Positions 23,241 to 33,900 of a stretch of DNA of 64,000 nucleotides are shown piece after piece. The stretch's first letter is position 1; each line of letters opens with the position of its first letter. Origin of the DNA: Stenogyne calaminthoides (Eukaryota > Streptophyta > Magnoliopsida > Lamiales > Lamiaceae); the NCBI GenBank assembly GCA_037126765.1, contig JBBCBC010000026.1, forward strand, positions 27,748,448 through 27,812,447, written 5' to 3'. Under the pieces are notes generated by a model. The model was not told where the DNA came from and did no database searches. It worked only from the letters and a program-made list of their open reading frames with translations. The position numbers and the translations under genes were made by a program.

Positions 23241-24277
23241 TTGAATGATAATATGATATAGGTCGAGTACCAAATGACAAGTAGACTATTTTTTTTTTAT
23301 TGGTTTGGGTTGAATCTGATTACCACCACGGCTTCTTAGCATAATTTCTAATAAATATGATCACACATATATATGTGTATATATAACAAATGAATTTGAA
23401 ACGAATGTTGGTTTCCTTATATAGTTAATTTACTTTAACTAGATTATTTGTACTATATAAGTTACAAAATACATGTATTTTTATGCTGTTAGAGTTTCGT
23501 AACGAACACAAAGTTGAACTTCATGTCAAAATTCAGATGCATTTATTTGTAGCTGATTAAATTTCACTAATAGTCAGAAAAAATAATGAGAGCAAAGATT
23601 AGTGTATGCATCTAGTAAGTGAAAATATAATTAGGTGTTTTTGCAAACTCTACTAATAGTTTTCAAAATTAACTTCCTTTTTTTTCAAAAATTGCTATGA
23701 CATTAAATTATAGGTAACACTCTTATACTTTAGCTATATTGTTCAATTGTACATAACTAAGATTTTTAAATATAACAAACAGGTTTCTTTTTAAAATATT
23801 TAAACTTGCACATGATATGGACATCAAAGTTTGGAGATGGATCCCTGTCAAAAAAAAAAAAAGTTTGGAGATGGACATATGATTATAATAGCATCAAACC
23901 CATGTAATTGCGTATACATTGGTTTAATTCAAAACAAAGAAAGTGACTCAATTTTCGGATCATACGTTTTAAAAGGGCACTCTATTCTAATTAGTCAACA
24001 ATTAGCATCATGTTTATAATGACAATGTTACGTACATACACAGATTGATAAAATGGAATAAGATGTTTATTCAAGACACTACATTCAAGTTAGATAGTTA
24101 ACAAGGAACTTTATTTAAAGACAAAAAAATCTTGTCCAAAAAAAATATTTAAAGACAAAAATTTGTATGAACTTGATTTCACATATTTGAGATACTTGAT
24201 GACCTCCATTAATACTACCCAACAAAATCTCAAATGAATTCGATGTGATAAGATGTTTTTTCACCCATTTATTATGT
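23241..24277. other. AT-rich spacer
   Basis: No gene recognised. A tiny local duplication around 23825-23870 repeats 'gtttggagatgga' on both sides of an A run. Confidence 0.3.
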
Positions 24278-24500
24278 GTACACTTGCGTGAGACCGTCCC
24301 ACGGTAAGATAGAATATAATTTGGGCATGGATATTTTAACACTTTTTGAGAAGTGGATGTTGATTTGTATTTAATTGAACCCGTCTCATGTGAGTTTTTG
24401 TCTTTATTAAATGGGTCAAAAATAGGAACCCATTTTGTAGCGTCAAACACTTTTGGAGGGATGAGTATTAATTTGTATTAAGTTAAACCGTCTCATGTGA
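24278..24500. repeat. 'gagaccgtctca' MITE with a duplicated right part
   Basis: The element starts 'cacttgcgtgagaccgtccc' and its right end 'cccgtctcatgtgagttttt' is near 24405. The right half plus flank is then repeated ('ttaaatgggtcaaaa', 'taggaacc', 'gtctcatgtgaattta') to about 24540, a partial tandem duplication of roughly 115 bp. Confidence 0.55.
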
Positions 24501-25416
24501 ATTTATAATCTTTATTAAATGGGTCAAAATTAGGAACCAATTTTGAATAAGCGTGATTCTTATTTAAACACCTCAAATTTAATTTTAGTTAACTGCACTA
24601 AATAGTGGTAAATCATATAACTAGTATTCAAGTGTTATTTTTTGAAAGACTAACATATGTTCTGATGGAAATAATATTGTATTGTTATGATTTATTTATA
24701 TTTTATAATTTAAGATTTTATTTAAGTTTTAATTAATTATTAGTGGATCGGACTTTTAGGGCTTACATGTCTAAAACCTTAATTTTCGATTATAAATTGA
24801 GGAGAGGAAAATGCCTCTAAGGTACAAGAAAAGAAAGAAGCGATTTTTTAAAAGACAAATATAATTTTTAGTATTTCTACGAGACAAAAAAATTATACTT
24901 TGTTTGAAAAAAAAATGTACTATATACTTGAGAGTTACAAAAAATTACATTTGTACCTTAAACTCACTACTTTCTATTTTTTGTACCTTAAAGTTTTTTC
25001 CCTAAATAGGAATCTTTAAGATTATTGTAAAACAGTTTTTGATGAAATTAAAATATTGTTAAGAAAGTTTTCTCTTATTTCCTCTTTGCCGGTATTTCTA
25101 TGGGAATTAATGGAGATTGAGAAAATTGTCCAGTATCACATCTTCCGCGCTGCATCATGTTCACAACAGATTGGCAAACCCTTGTACGGCATTAACCGTT
25201 GAATTGAAGTAATAACAGTTCGGCAGGTGCTAAAATTTGCCAACCCAATAACTGTTCTTTATCAAATATTTATAAAGCAACCACCAAACATAAATGCAAG
25301 ATTCAATTACAACAAACCACAATGTTAAAGATCAACTGTTCTCAACAGCACAAAAACAACACCCAACATTGTCTACGGTGGTGGTGGCGAGAGACGCTCA
25401 ACATCACTCCATGGCT
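24501..25416. other. Spacer, including the 3' side of RPB12
   Basis: No independent gene supported. The 94-codon plus-strand frame at 25294-25578 runs antisense across the last RPB12 exon and is taken as a shadow. The RPB12 3' UTR should occupy the part next to 25416. Confidence 0.4.
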
Positions 25417-27946
25417 CTAGCGTGCTTCATACTGGACAACTGCAACCACGTAAAAAAATCAGAAAGATGCACTAAAATCGATCAACAAAAATATTCTCAA
25501 TCTGTAAAACATCTCCAAGATAATGCTGTAATCAAACACAAAGCTGTACGAGACCAACTCATACATCTCGTTCCATGAGATGGATACTATATATTAAGGT
25601 CAAATCAAATTGATCAATATTTCCAGTAATCGAATTAAGACCTATATAGAATCCAAAGGGTCCATAAGAGATTTAGATAATGAGGAAGATTTTATGACTT
25701 CCACAACATAGGCGATGAGGGAAAGGAAGGGTGATCATCTCTCCTCAAGAACATATAAGCTAAGACACATGTATATGTTAAGAATTTAAGATAACCCTTT
25801 ATACATTTGATAATCTCTTTATTGGTCATTCTCCCAAAAAAAAAAAAAAGCAATCTCACACCCAAAAGACAGAAGGAGTGAAAAAAAACATTTCTCTATC
25901 GCTATTTATATCTTCCCTCTCACATACCACTACTTTTTGTTCTTTATAACAAAAGAATAAAAACACACAGAAAGATATATTGTCTTAAATATATTAACTC
26001 ATCACACAGCATACGGACTTGAAACAGTACTTTAGGATGGAAGAAAAATGGACAAATAAGTCTTAAATTGTGGATTAACTCGAAAAAAGTGATCTGATTG
26101 AAACCAACCAAAGGGGTTGGAAGACTCTCCACCTCACCGAACCTTCTCAAAGTAAAATTAATTAACTAAAACCAAATTATGACAAAAAGTAATTATTTTC
26201 CATAAATAAGATTAGAGTGGGTCTCATGTGCACCCGGGTGCACCGTGTACTCATAGTATATTTTAGAAGCGTGCAACTATTCCAAACAAAAGCATGCAAC
26301 TATGTTCCCATATTAACAGTTGCACTTTTCTGTGTAAATAAGTCGCACTTTTCAACATAGCAAGTTGCACGCTTCTAAAATGCACTATGTGTGCACGGTG
26401 CACCCAGGTGCATACAAGACCTAGCCATAAGGATTAATGTTAAAAAATAATAGAGATCAACAGGAATGTGAGCCATAGTATGGATATCCTAGTCTCTTGT
26501 ATTAAGAAGAGTAAAGACTTGAAAAAATAAAATTGGCTCATTATTTCTGTAGCTTATGATTATGTTAGGTGCTGCCTACTAACCCAAACAGCACCAGACC
26601 GTCAATAAGCACCATTAAGCAATAATAATACACATACAAGAATGAAAGATTACTGAACACGGAAATAATTTAAAACATAAATGCTCAGTATTGCAGAAGA
26701 TCAGCAAAACTCTTCAAGGCAATTCATCCCCCAAAAGATGTATATTTTAAAGACTCTTCACAGGTAAAACTGAAGAGCAATTATAAGAGAAGAAAATGAA
26801 AACATTTATCTCATGGCCAATCACAGGCGTAGATAATGAGAATCTGCTACCCAAGTCAATTGGGTATGAGATTGCCCCAAAACGTACCTAGAAAATTCCC
26901 ACAGAGATCTCAACAGAATCCATTATTATAAGTTAGATGTATCGGTTTGTTGGGTATGTGTGTGTGTCTGAGTTGGCAGACTAATCTGTATGTGTATAGG
27001 GGAGATGATTTTAATGTCTTAAAACACAGAGAAAGGGAAAATATCGTAATTAGGAAAATTCCTAATCAGAAGGATTTTTTTATCAGATGTAGAGGGTTGG
27101 AATACAACCATACAAATCGTCCATCTATATAAAACAATTAGACAAGTTAAGTAAACAACAGGCCCTGGGATATCATTCAATTTATCATCGTTTATATAAA
27201 AAATCCGGCTTAAACCTGCAAAGCAAACAAGCACCAGAAGGGCTGTGCTACTCTATATAAAACAATTAGACCAGTTAAGTAGTGAAATCAAGCCTCCCTA
27301 GATTTTCAGACTCAGTAAAGAACTAGTATCAGTTATCAGTGGTTGAAACAAAGAATTATGCAACCCTTATTCAAATCCTAGTAAAGAAAATATTCAAAAA
27401 TAAAGCTTTTACCATATTTTAAGTACATAACATGTTCTATAATAAACAACTAAATATTCATCCAATAGAGCCCATACCATGACTCAATAGAAGGTCATGT
27501 TAAGAAAAACCAGGATACTCGGTGCTATTTTCAACTAAACTGGAGTGTATTAGTAAATCAAAGTCAAAATATAGACATCTTAAATGAGCAGGAAACAGCA
27601 CAAGAAACAGAAAACAGGTCAGGATTGAATAAAAAAAGTTGAGAAAAAATGGAAATACTTCTGCGAGTGCGTTTCTTGTAGAGAATACGATAGCCGCACT
27701 CACGGCACTGAATCACATCCCCTGGCTTCAGCGTGTTCTCTTGCCCACAATCTGCAAATCGCAAAGTTCAATTTCACAAACAAACAAAAAGAAAATACAA
27801 AAGTAAATGAAAAAAAAATCCAATACACAAGCCCAATCATATATGTATGTATATGAGCATGCACAAATAGAGATCGGTTTGATTGTTGTTAAGAGTAATT
27901 GAGCACCTCCGCAGATGTAGCTAACAGGCTCCGGCTGAGGATCCAT
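25417..27946 (-). CDS. NRPB12: DNA-directed RNA polymerases I/II/III subunit RPABC4 (RPB12), 3 exons
   Basis: Smallest zinc-binding subunit shared by the nuclear RNA polymerases. Exons (minus): 27946-27907, 27751-27659 and 25439-25417; all introns are GT-AG. The product is 51 aa, exactly the usual plant length. It begins MDPQPEPVSYICGDCGQENT and ends VQYEAR. The zinc ligands are Cys12 and Cys15 (CGDC) and Cys29 and Cys32 (CREC), followed by the basic YRILYKKRTRR segment that is nearly invariant in eukaryotes. The last exon is only 23 nt and lies 2.2 kb from exon 2; I found it because it supplies the family's VQYEAR end in phase after a GTTGCAG acceptor. Stopping at exon 2 would miss the true C-terminus. 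Confidence 0.93.
26219..26424. repeat. MITE of the 'tgcacccgggtgca' family, best-preserved copy
   Basis: Left end 'gtctcatgtgcacccgggtg' and right end 'tgcacccaggtgcatacaag' form a terminal inverted repeat of about 30 bp including 'ggtgcaccgtg(t/c)ac'. The 206-bp element lies in RPB12 intron 2. Related copies: 9121-9340, 21215-21393 and 62791-62971. Confidence 0.7.
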
Positions 27947-28098
27947 TGTCGTCGTCGTCGCGCGGTTTAGTTTAATAATTCCACAAAATTCGATTTCTGT
28001 GCCCCCTTTTCTTCCCCCAATTTTTGACCGGGCGAAACTAGGTCATTATTATATAAGTCGGGTCGGGGCCCCATGGGCCGTTATGCTTTCAAACAGAG

Positions 28099-28190
28099 AT
28101 ACTCCTTCCCATCCCATGTTAGATTTCTTAATTTTCATTTTGATCCATATTTATTTATTTTTTTTATAAATAAAAATTCATTGGAGGAAG
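28099..28190. repeat. Partial or very short Stowaway-like element
   Basis: Starts 'tactccttcccatccca' and ends 'cattggaggaagta', the ends of the Stowaway family, but only about 90 bp lie between. It is likely an internally deleted copy, located just upstream of RPB12. Confidence 0.45.
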
Positions 28191-28263
28191 TATATTTCAT
28201 ACGTATTTTTCTTTTTCATAAATAAAAATAAAGTAACATTATTTTTGTACTACCATATAATGG

Positions 28264-28575
28264 GTGGGTGTTTGCAAAAACTTATGGTTTTAAAAAAGTG
28301 ATTAAAATTAGTGATTATGGAAAATGTGATTAATAATATAAATTGATAGTGTTTGTAAGAAAATTCGGAAAAAAATTGATAGTGTTTGAAAAAAAAGTTA
28401 AAAGTTTTAAAAAAGACTAATAAGCTACTAAAAGTATTCTCTTTGAAGCTTATAACTTATAACTTATGAGAGCTTATTTAAGCTACTAAAAGAGAAATAA
28501 AACACTTCAAATTATTTTTGCACACAATTCTAGGTTACTATAATCACTTATAAGTTTTTGAAAACACCCATATTC
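28264..28575. repeat. 'gggtgtttgcaaaaactta' MITE, copy A
   Basis: About 312 bp, beginning 'gggtgtttgcaaaaactta' and ending 'ataagtttttgaaaacaccc', so the ends are inverted repeats. Inside are 'tgatagtgtttg' repeats and 'agcttataacttat' blocks. Copy B lies at 28648-29955 in inverted orientation, so the two can form a large hairpin. Confidence 0.7.
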
Positions 28576-28647
28576 TCTTGCATTACGTGCTCGCCATTTT
28601 CATTTGGAAATAACGATGATATATTAAGCGTGTGGTTCTTCTTAAAG

Positions 28648-29955
28648 GGGTGTTTTTAAAAACTTATAAGTGATTATAGTCACCTAAAATTGTGTGCAAA
28701 ACCAATTTGAAATGTTTTATTTCTCTTTTAGTAACTTAAATAAGTTTTAATAAGCTATAAATTATAAGCTTCAAAGAGGGTATTTTTAGTAGCTTATTAG
28801 TCTTTCTTTAAAACTTTTAATTTTTTTTGCAAACACTATCAACTTTTTTTCTGAGTTTTCTTACAAACACTATCAACTTCTACTATTAATCACTTTTCCC
28901 ATAATCACTAATTTGAGTAACCAAATTGTTTGTTCCTTAATCCGTAGTTCCATTATTTTCTCTCATAATTGTTTGCTTAAATTCCTAACAACTGGTATTA
29001 GAGCCTCGGGTTAAAGGGATATGTGGAGAGCAATTATGATGGCTGAAGGAAAATCGTCTGTTGAGAAGTTTAATGGAACGGATTTTGGATTCTGGTTCTT
29101 GCAAGATCAAGAAGGTCGTTGACACGTGCCTGAGATCGTGCGGGAATTGGTGGACGAAGAGCATTGAATCTGGGTGCGGTATGGGACGTGCTTGAGTTAT
29201 GCTTGAGTCGGAGAGGGGATGCCGATGAGAGATTGGGAAGACGAGTTACAGTTGGAGTCAGTCTCCAGGTGAGAGATTGTTGGGATTGTTGGAGTTTGAG
29301 TTGTGAAATGAGTCCAGGGAGGACAAGACTTGCGGAATGAGTCCAGGGAGGACAAGACGTTCGGAATGAGTCCAGGGAGGACAAGACGTTCGGAATGAGT
29401 CCAGGGAGGACAAGACGTTCGACCTAGTTGGTCGTGCACTTCGCTCTAAGTGTCGATCTCGAGTTCGATCTCAAGTGGGAGATTGTTGGGTTATGGAACC
29501 GAGTGAAACGGGAACAGGCAGGCGAGGAGGCGCTCGACCGGTCTCGAGGTCTTCAGAATTATGATCGATCGGCGCTCCCTTTGCTGTGGCGGTGGCTTTC
29601 GAGCAAGGTTCTTATCGGCGTAACTTAGCTTCGACCAAGAAGTGAATCGGTGTTCCGAGGCTTGTACGGCGGAGGCCCGGGCCATCTTCTAGGGTTTCTG
29701 GGCCGGGATGAGCAAACCTAGGTTTCTATTATAAATACCTTCCGACTCCCCCATTGTATCTTTTGACTACTTTGCGACTATCTTATCTGATATAGTAGAT
29801 CTCTCGCGGCTTAGTAGTCTTGGGACGTAGTATCATTCATTTAACCTAGTAACCAAATTGTTTGTCTCTAAATTCCTAGTTCTATTATTTTCTCCATAAT
29901 TGCTTGTTTAATTCCTAGCAAATCACTTCTTTAAAACCATAATTTTTTGCAAACA
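28648..29955. repeat. 'gggtgtttgcaaaaactta' MITE, copy B, split by a Copia remnant
   Basis: The first part, 28648-28914, starts 'ggggtgtttttaaaaact' and breaks off at 'cataatcactaattt'. The second part, 29921-29955, resumes 'aatcacttctttaaaacc' and ends 'ttgcaaacaccccc'. Copy A, read in reverse, is continuous across this point, so the intervening 28915-29920 is an insertion. Roughly 300 bp when the insert is removed. Confidence 0.7.
28916..29920 (+). mobile_element. Decayed Copia-type LTR retrotransposon
   Basis: A 5' LTR remnant of about 75 bp (28916-28990, ending CCTAACA) precedes TGGTATTAGAGCC at 28993, one base off the initiator-Met tRNA primer site. A gag-like start, MAEGKSSVEKFNGTDFGFW, follows near 29039 and soon breaks down. 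At 29305-29421 lie four tandem 29-bp units ('gaatgagtccagggaggac' plus 'aagacgttcg'). A purine tract 'aagtgggaga' precedes the 3' LTR (29484-29920, 437 bp, TGTTGGGT...CTAGCA), which has a TATA motif near 29728. Most of the internal region and of the 5' LTR is gone. The Copia assignment rests on the gag start and primer site. Confidence 0.75.
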
Positions 29956-30954
29956 CCCCCTAAGTGGAGATGTTTCTTCTCTTTTTTTTTCTCATGCATT
30001 GGTGCTTATAATATTAAAAATTCATGTAATAAATCAAAAGATTGCCTTTTTTAATAATATACTTAGATCACTAGTAGAGATCCCACCGGAAGCATAAAAC
30101 TCTATATGAATTGATTCATTTTACAAACGGACCGAACCAAAGTTTTTTTTTAATCTAAGACCTAATTAAAGAGGGACAGATTCCTAAATCTTAGGCCTAC
30201 ACAACCAAAAGATTGATTAATATTCTAAAATTTTTGATTGTGCAAATTAAAAATAAATATAATTACCTTCAAACCTAATACATTTGTCTATAGTTAATAT
30301 ACACACAACCACACACATCCAATCCTAGTGCATCTTCCATTGTTAATATGTATAAATTCAAGTATAAAATCTTAAAACCCGTTCTTTCTCAAAGACCTAT
30401 TTCCAACCAAAATTCATGATAAGAATGCATGCCAAAATTCATTGGCAGAAGATACCCACATAGAGGCAATGAGATGCAACAATCAAAATAAAAAACACAA
30501 AATACTCATGAGGAATTGGTTCAAACATTGTATTTCCCAATGTACGGTATAAAAACACGCAATCTCAGAATCAGTCGCAACCTAAACACTATTATGAATA
30601 AACAAGCCTGATTACTCAGCAAGGCTTTATTGAAACTGGTGTCTGAGGACTGAGAATATGAAGGGGAAAAACTCAGGAACATAACACGGAGATCCACTTG
30701 TATCTTCATAGCCACAGGTAATGAAATTTCGACATATAAGGTGAAAAAAGTAATAAATAACATCTCAAGACAGTTTATTTGATAGACGCTGCTGGGTTTG
30801 AGGATCAAATGGGAACAGATAATAGCTGCAAGTATGGTATTTGGACATCCTGGTCAGTTGCAAAATATGTCACATGATGTGATAATATGTTTAAAATTAA
30901 AGTAGATGAGAAGTAGAAACACACCAGATGCCACGATTCTCACTAAAGTCTGTT
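29956..30954. other. Spacer and 3' side of the C3HC gene
   Basis: No gene supported. The part adjoining 30954 should contain the 3' UTR of the minus-strand C3HC zinc-finger gene; a minus-strand frame at 30521-30808 shows no domain. Confidence 0.35.
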
Positions 30955-33900
30955 TCATTTCTTCCCTCGGCTTTTGTTGAAAGAGTGTCGTGCCAAGAGC
31001 TTCCGACCAGGACCATGATGATCATCCTGCAATCAAAGTCGAGTCACATTTTGTGGTTCAGAAAGGAAAAAACCTAGATTACAATGTCTAAAATATTTTC
31101 AGAACCCCATTATAAGAGGGGGTGGGGTGGATGGGACAACTGAATCACCAGCCATCAGGGAAGACTTAAAAAAAGAGCACTTGTAAAAAATACAATATAT
31201 GTACATTAAGGATATTCAGGATGTATAGCGTGGCTTCTAATACAAGTTTTGTGCAAGAAATGTTTTGTGATGCCTTATATTCACGAAATTATGACATGAG
31301 ACATTAGCAGAAGAGGAACATAGAATTTAAAACAAAATAAAAAAATAGCAAATGTGCAGTTAGAACTTATAAGATATAAAAGGTATTAACACGGACCTTA
31401 TACATGGAAGCTGCAGATTCAGACTCTACAGTCTGGACGGTAAGCTGCCCTTGTGATTGGAAAGCATCTAAAGCATCTAATGTCAGCTGCCAACCACAAA
31501 GTGCAAGAGCATCAGCACTGGAACCAGAGCCCCCGCTGCTGCTGCTACAGCCTGCTGCAGCAACATTTCCATTCACCCAAGGACAAAAGTGATTATGCTG
31601 CTTAATTGGATCAAATTCTACTGCTTCATCATAGTTGCTTCCACCATTCGGAGGCCCTAACAAAGTTCCATTGCAAAAAATATATGTCTGGTTAGAAGAA
31701 ATAAAAAGGAAGATAAAACTGGATGCTAAGGTAATTAGTAATTGCTCATTAGAGCTTATCATCAAATAGAGCTTAAATATGCCACCGTGCAACTCAAGTG
31801 CATTTTTAAATGGTATTAGTTGTTTTTTACTCAAAGGTATTAGTTGATCAGTATTAGCTGTTTTCACTGAAAAGAATAAGTTGTTTTCATTGAACAGTAT
31901 TAGTTGTGCACCAGCTGCATGGTGCAACTGGTGCACCCAGGTGTTACTCCTAATTCAGTCATCAAAAGCAGCACTTTACCTGATCCATTCGCAACTTGAT
32001 AGCCCGATTCCACAAAACCACAGTCATCAGTTGTCGGATACTTTGCACCTTGGGATACTTCTTCCTTGGATGCTTCAACACCAGAATATAAGATGGCATT
32101 GCAAGAAAGCGAAGGATGGGTACTGTTCTCGCAGGAGGTCGCCCGTATGTTACTCGTCTTTTCACCGCTTTCAACAGATTCTGCCTTAGTTGAACCCATA
32201 ATTTTTGACCCACTATCCGCCCTTGCAACGGATCGAGACATCAAATCTTGACTATCACCATTTGGATCCTCTTTTCCCATTTCTTCAGGGACAAAATCAC
32301 CCATCAACCCTGGATCTGGACCAAATTCACCTGTTTGCCCTTGGTTGTCAGTTATCTCACCAATAGGTTCCACATCACCAACCACACTGTCAACTCTGTA
32401 GATAGAGGCATCAGTCCCGTGAATTTCAGCTTCATGGCTAGCACCCATTCCAACGCTTCCCCCACTAATACCGAAGCTGGGACCATCCCTACCATGGGCA
32501 GTAGCAGTATCTGCATTAACTACTTCTTCATCATTCGTACTACTCACACCAATTTCACCACCACTTCTGACAACAGCTGGACAAGCACTCTGCTGTGCTT
32601 GATTACTGAAGTTCAACTCCGACGTCTCGTTGGGATCCGTGTTCTTAACCGTTGATGTAGAAGGCATGTGTATGTCATTAAAATCTCCAGGATAGTTCTC
32701 AACGCTTTCCATCGAATCATTATCTGAACTGTGACCTATAGTGTCCATTGCAATAACAGAGGATACGTGCGTTGAATCTCTACCAGCTCCGATTTCCAAC
32801 TCATCTTTATAAGCATACATTCCTACGTCGAAGCCAAAAGACCAGCTAGGACCCGCACCAGAAGAGTAATTCCTATATGGAGACTGACGGGGTTCAACAA
32901 TATTAGAATCACGAGCTCGTTTCGAAGGACCAGCGGAGTTCTGTCCACCGTCATCAACTTCATCACCGTCGCGGTCGACGACAGTACCTTCCACGCTATC
33001 CGCTTGTTGGACGAGTAATTGTGGCCTGTCGACTGTGCTTCCACCTTCTTCAAAGTTCCTCTTGCGTGAGCTGGGGCCGCGTGATTCATACGATGTTGCA
33101 CGATCACCTACCTCGCTACTGGCTGGCTGACCAATCAACAAATCTCTTTCAACATTCATGTTCAACCGTGAAGAGGACAATCCAGCTGATATAGTAAGAT
33201 TCAAATCCACCCCGATATTTGAAAGTGACTTCCCTTCGCCAGTTGCAGCTTCATCAGGGTCGTCTGCTTGCTCCTTCTCCACGCCGTCTGCAGCAACCCA
33301 CCCACTGATGCCACTTGTTGCACTTATACCACGTGTTAATACCATCTTCTTGCTAGTTTCTGGGACATCAGCGCTATTAGGAGCAAAACTAGAGGGGCGT
33401 GGAACAGTTAGGAAGTCCCATATTCTCACTGTCGCACCACATAAGCTGCAATCCAACAATGGTGATCTAGATACACTTTTCGAGTTAGTACCTATAACTT
33501 CATTTATACCGTAGTCCTTCTTTGTGGAAGAGGATAATGCTTTCTTTCCACGGCTAGGATCACGGGGAGGACCACGATATTTCGAAGGACCAATCGAGCA
33601 GCCGTTCCTAGCAGATTGAGCAGAATGCTCTTCACAGTCCTGTATATTTGGAAGCCACCTGGGCTCCCATCCACAAAGGCTTATTAGCTTCTGAGCCTGC
33701 AATGTGACACAAAAGGGGAAACATAATGCAAAAAATACATAAATAAATGACAGAAAATCGTTGAAACTTAAAGAGGGCTTAGATGTATTACGCGAGAGTA
33801 TGTGAAGAAAACATCATCTCTGGAGCTCTCAGTTCCTAGTAATATTTCCAGCTTGATGCCAGATTGGGCCAGCAAACGATCAATTTCAGGTTCCCTTGAG

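Noticed and set aside
25294..25578. 94-codon plus-strand frame
   Set aside because: Antisense to the last RPB12 exon and its flank; composition is random-like and there is no domain.
31367..31936. 189-codon minus-strand open frame as a separate gene
   Set aside because: It is exon 6 of the C3HC gene read through into intron 5 repeat sequence; the splice acceptor at 31656/31657 and frame continuity favour the exon.
32248..33514. Plus-strand frames of 94-135 codons opposite the large C3HC exon
   Set aside because: Antisense shadows of a 1.7-kb coding exon with no features of their own.
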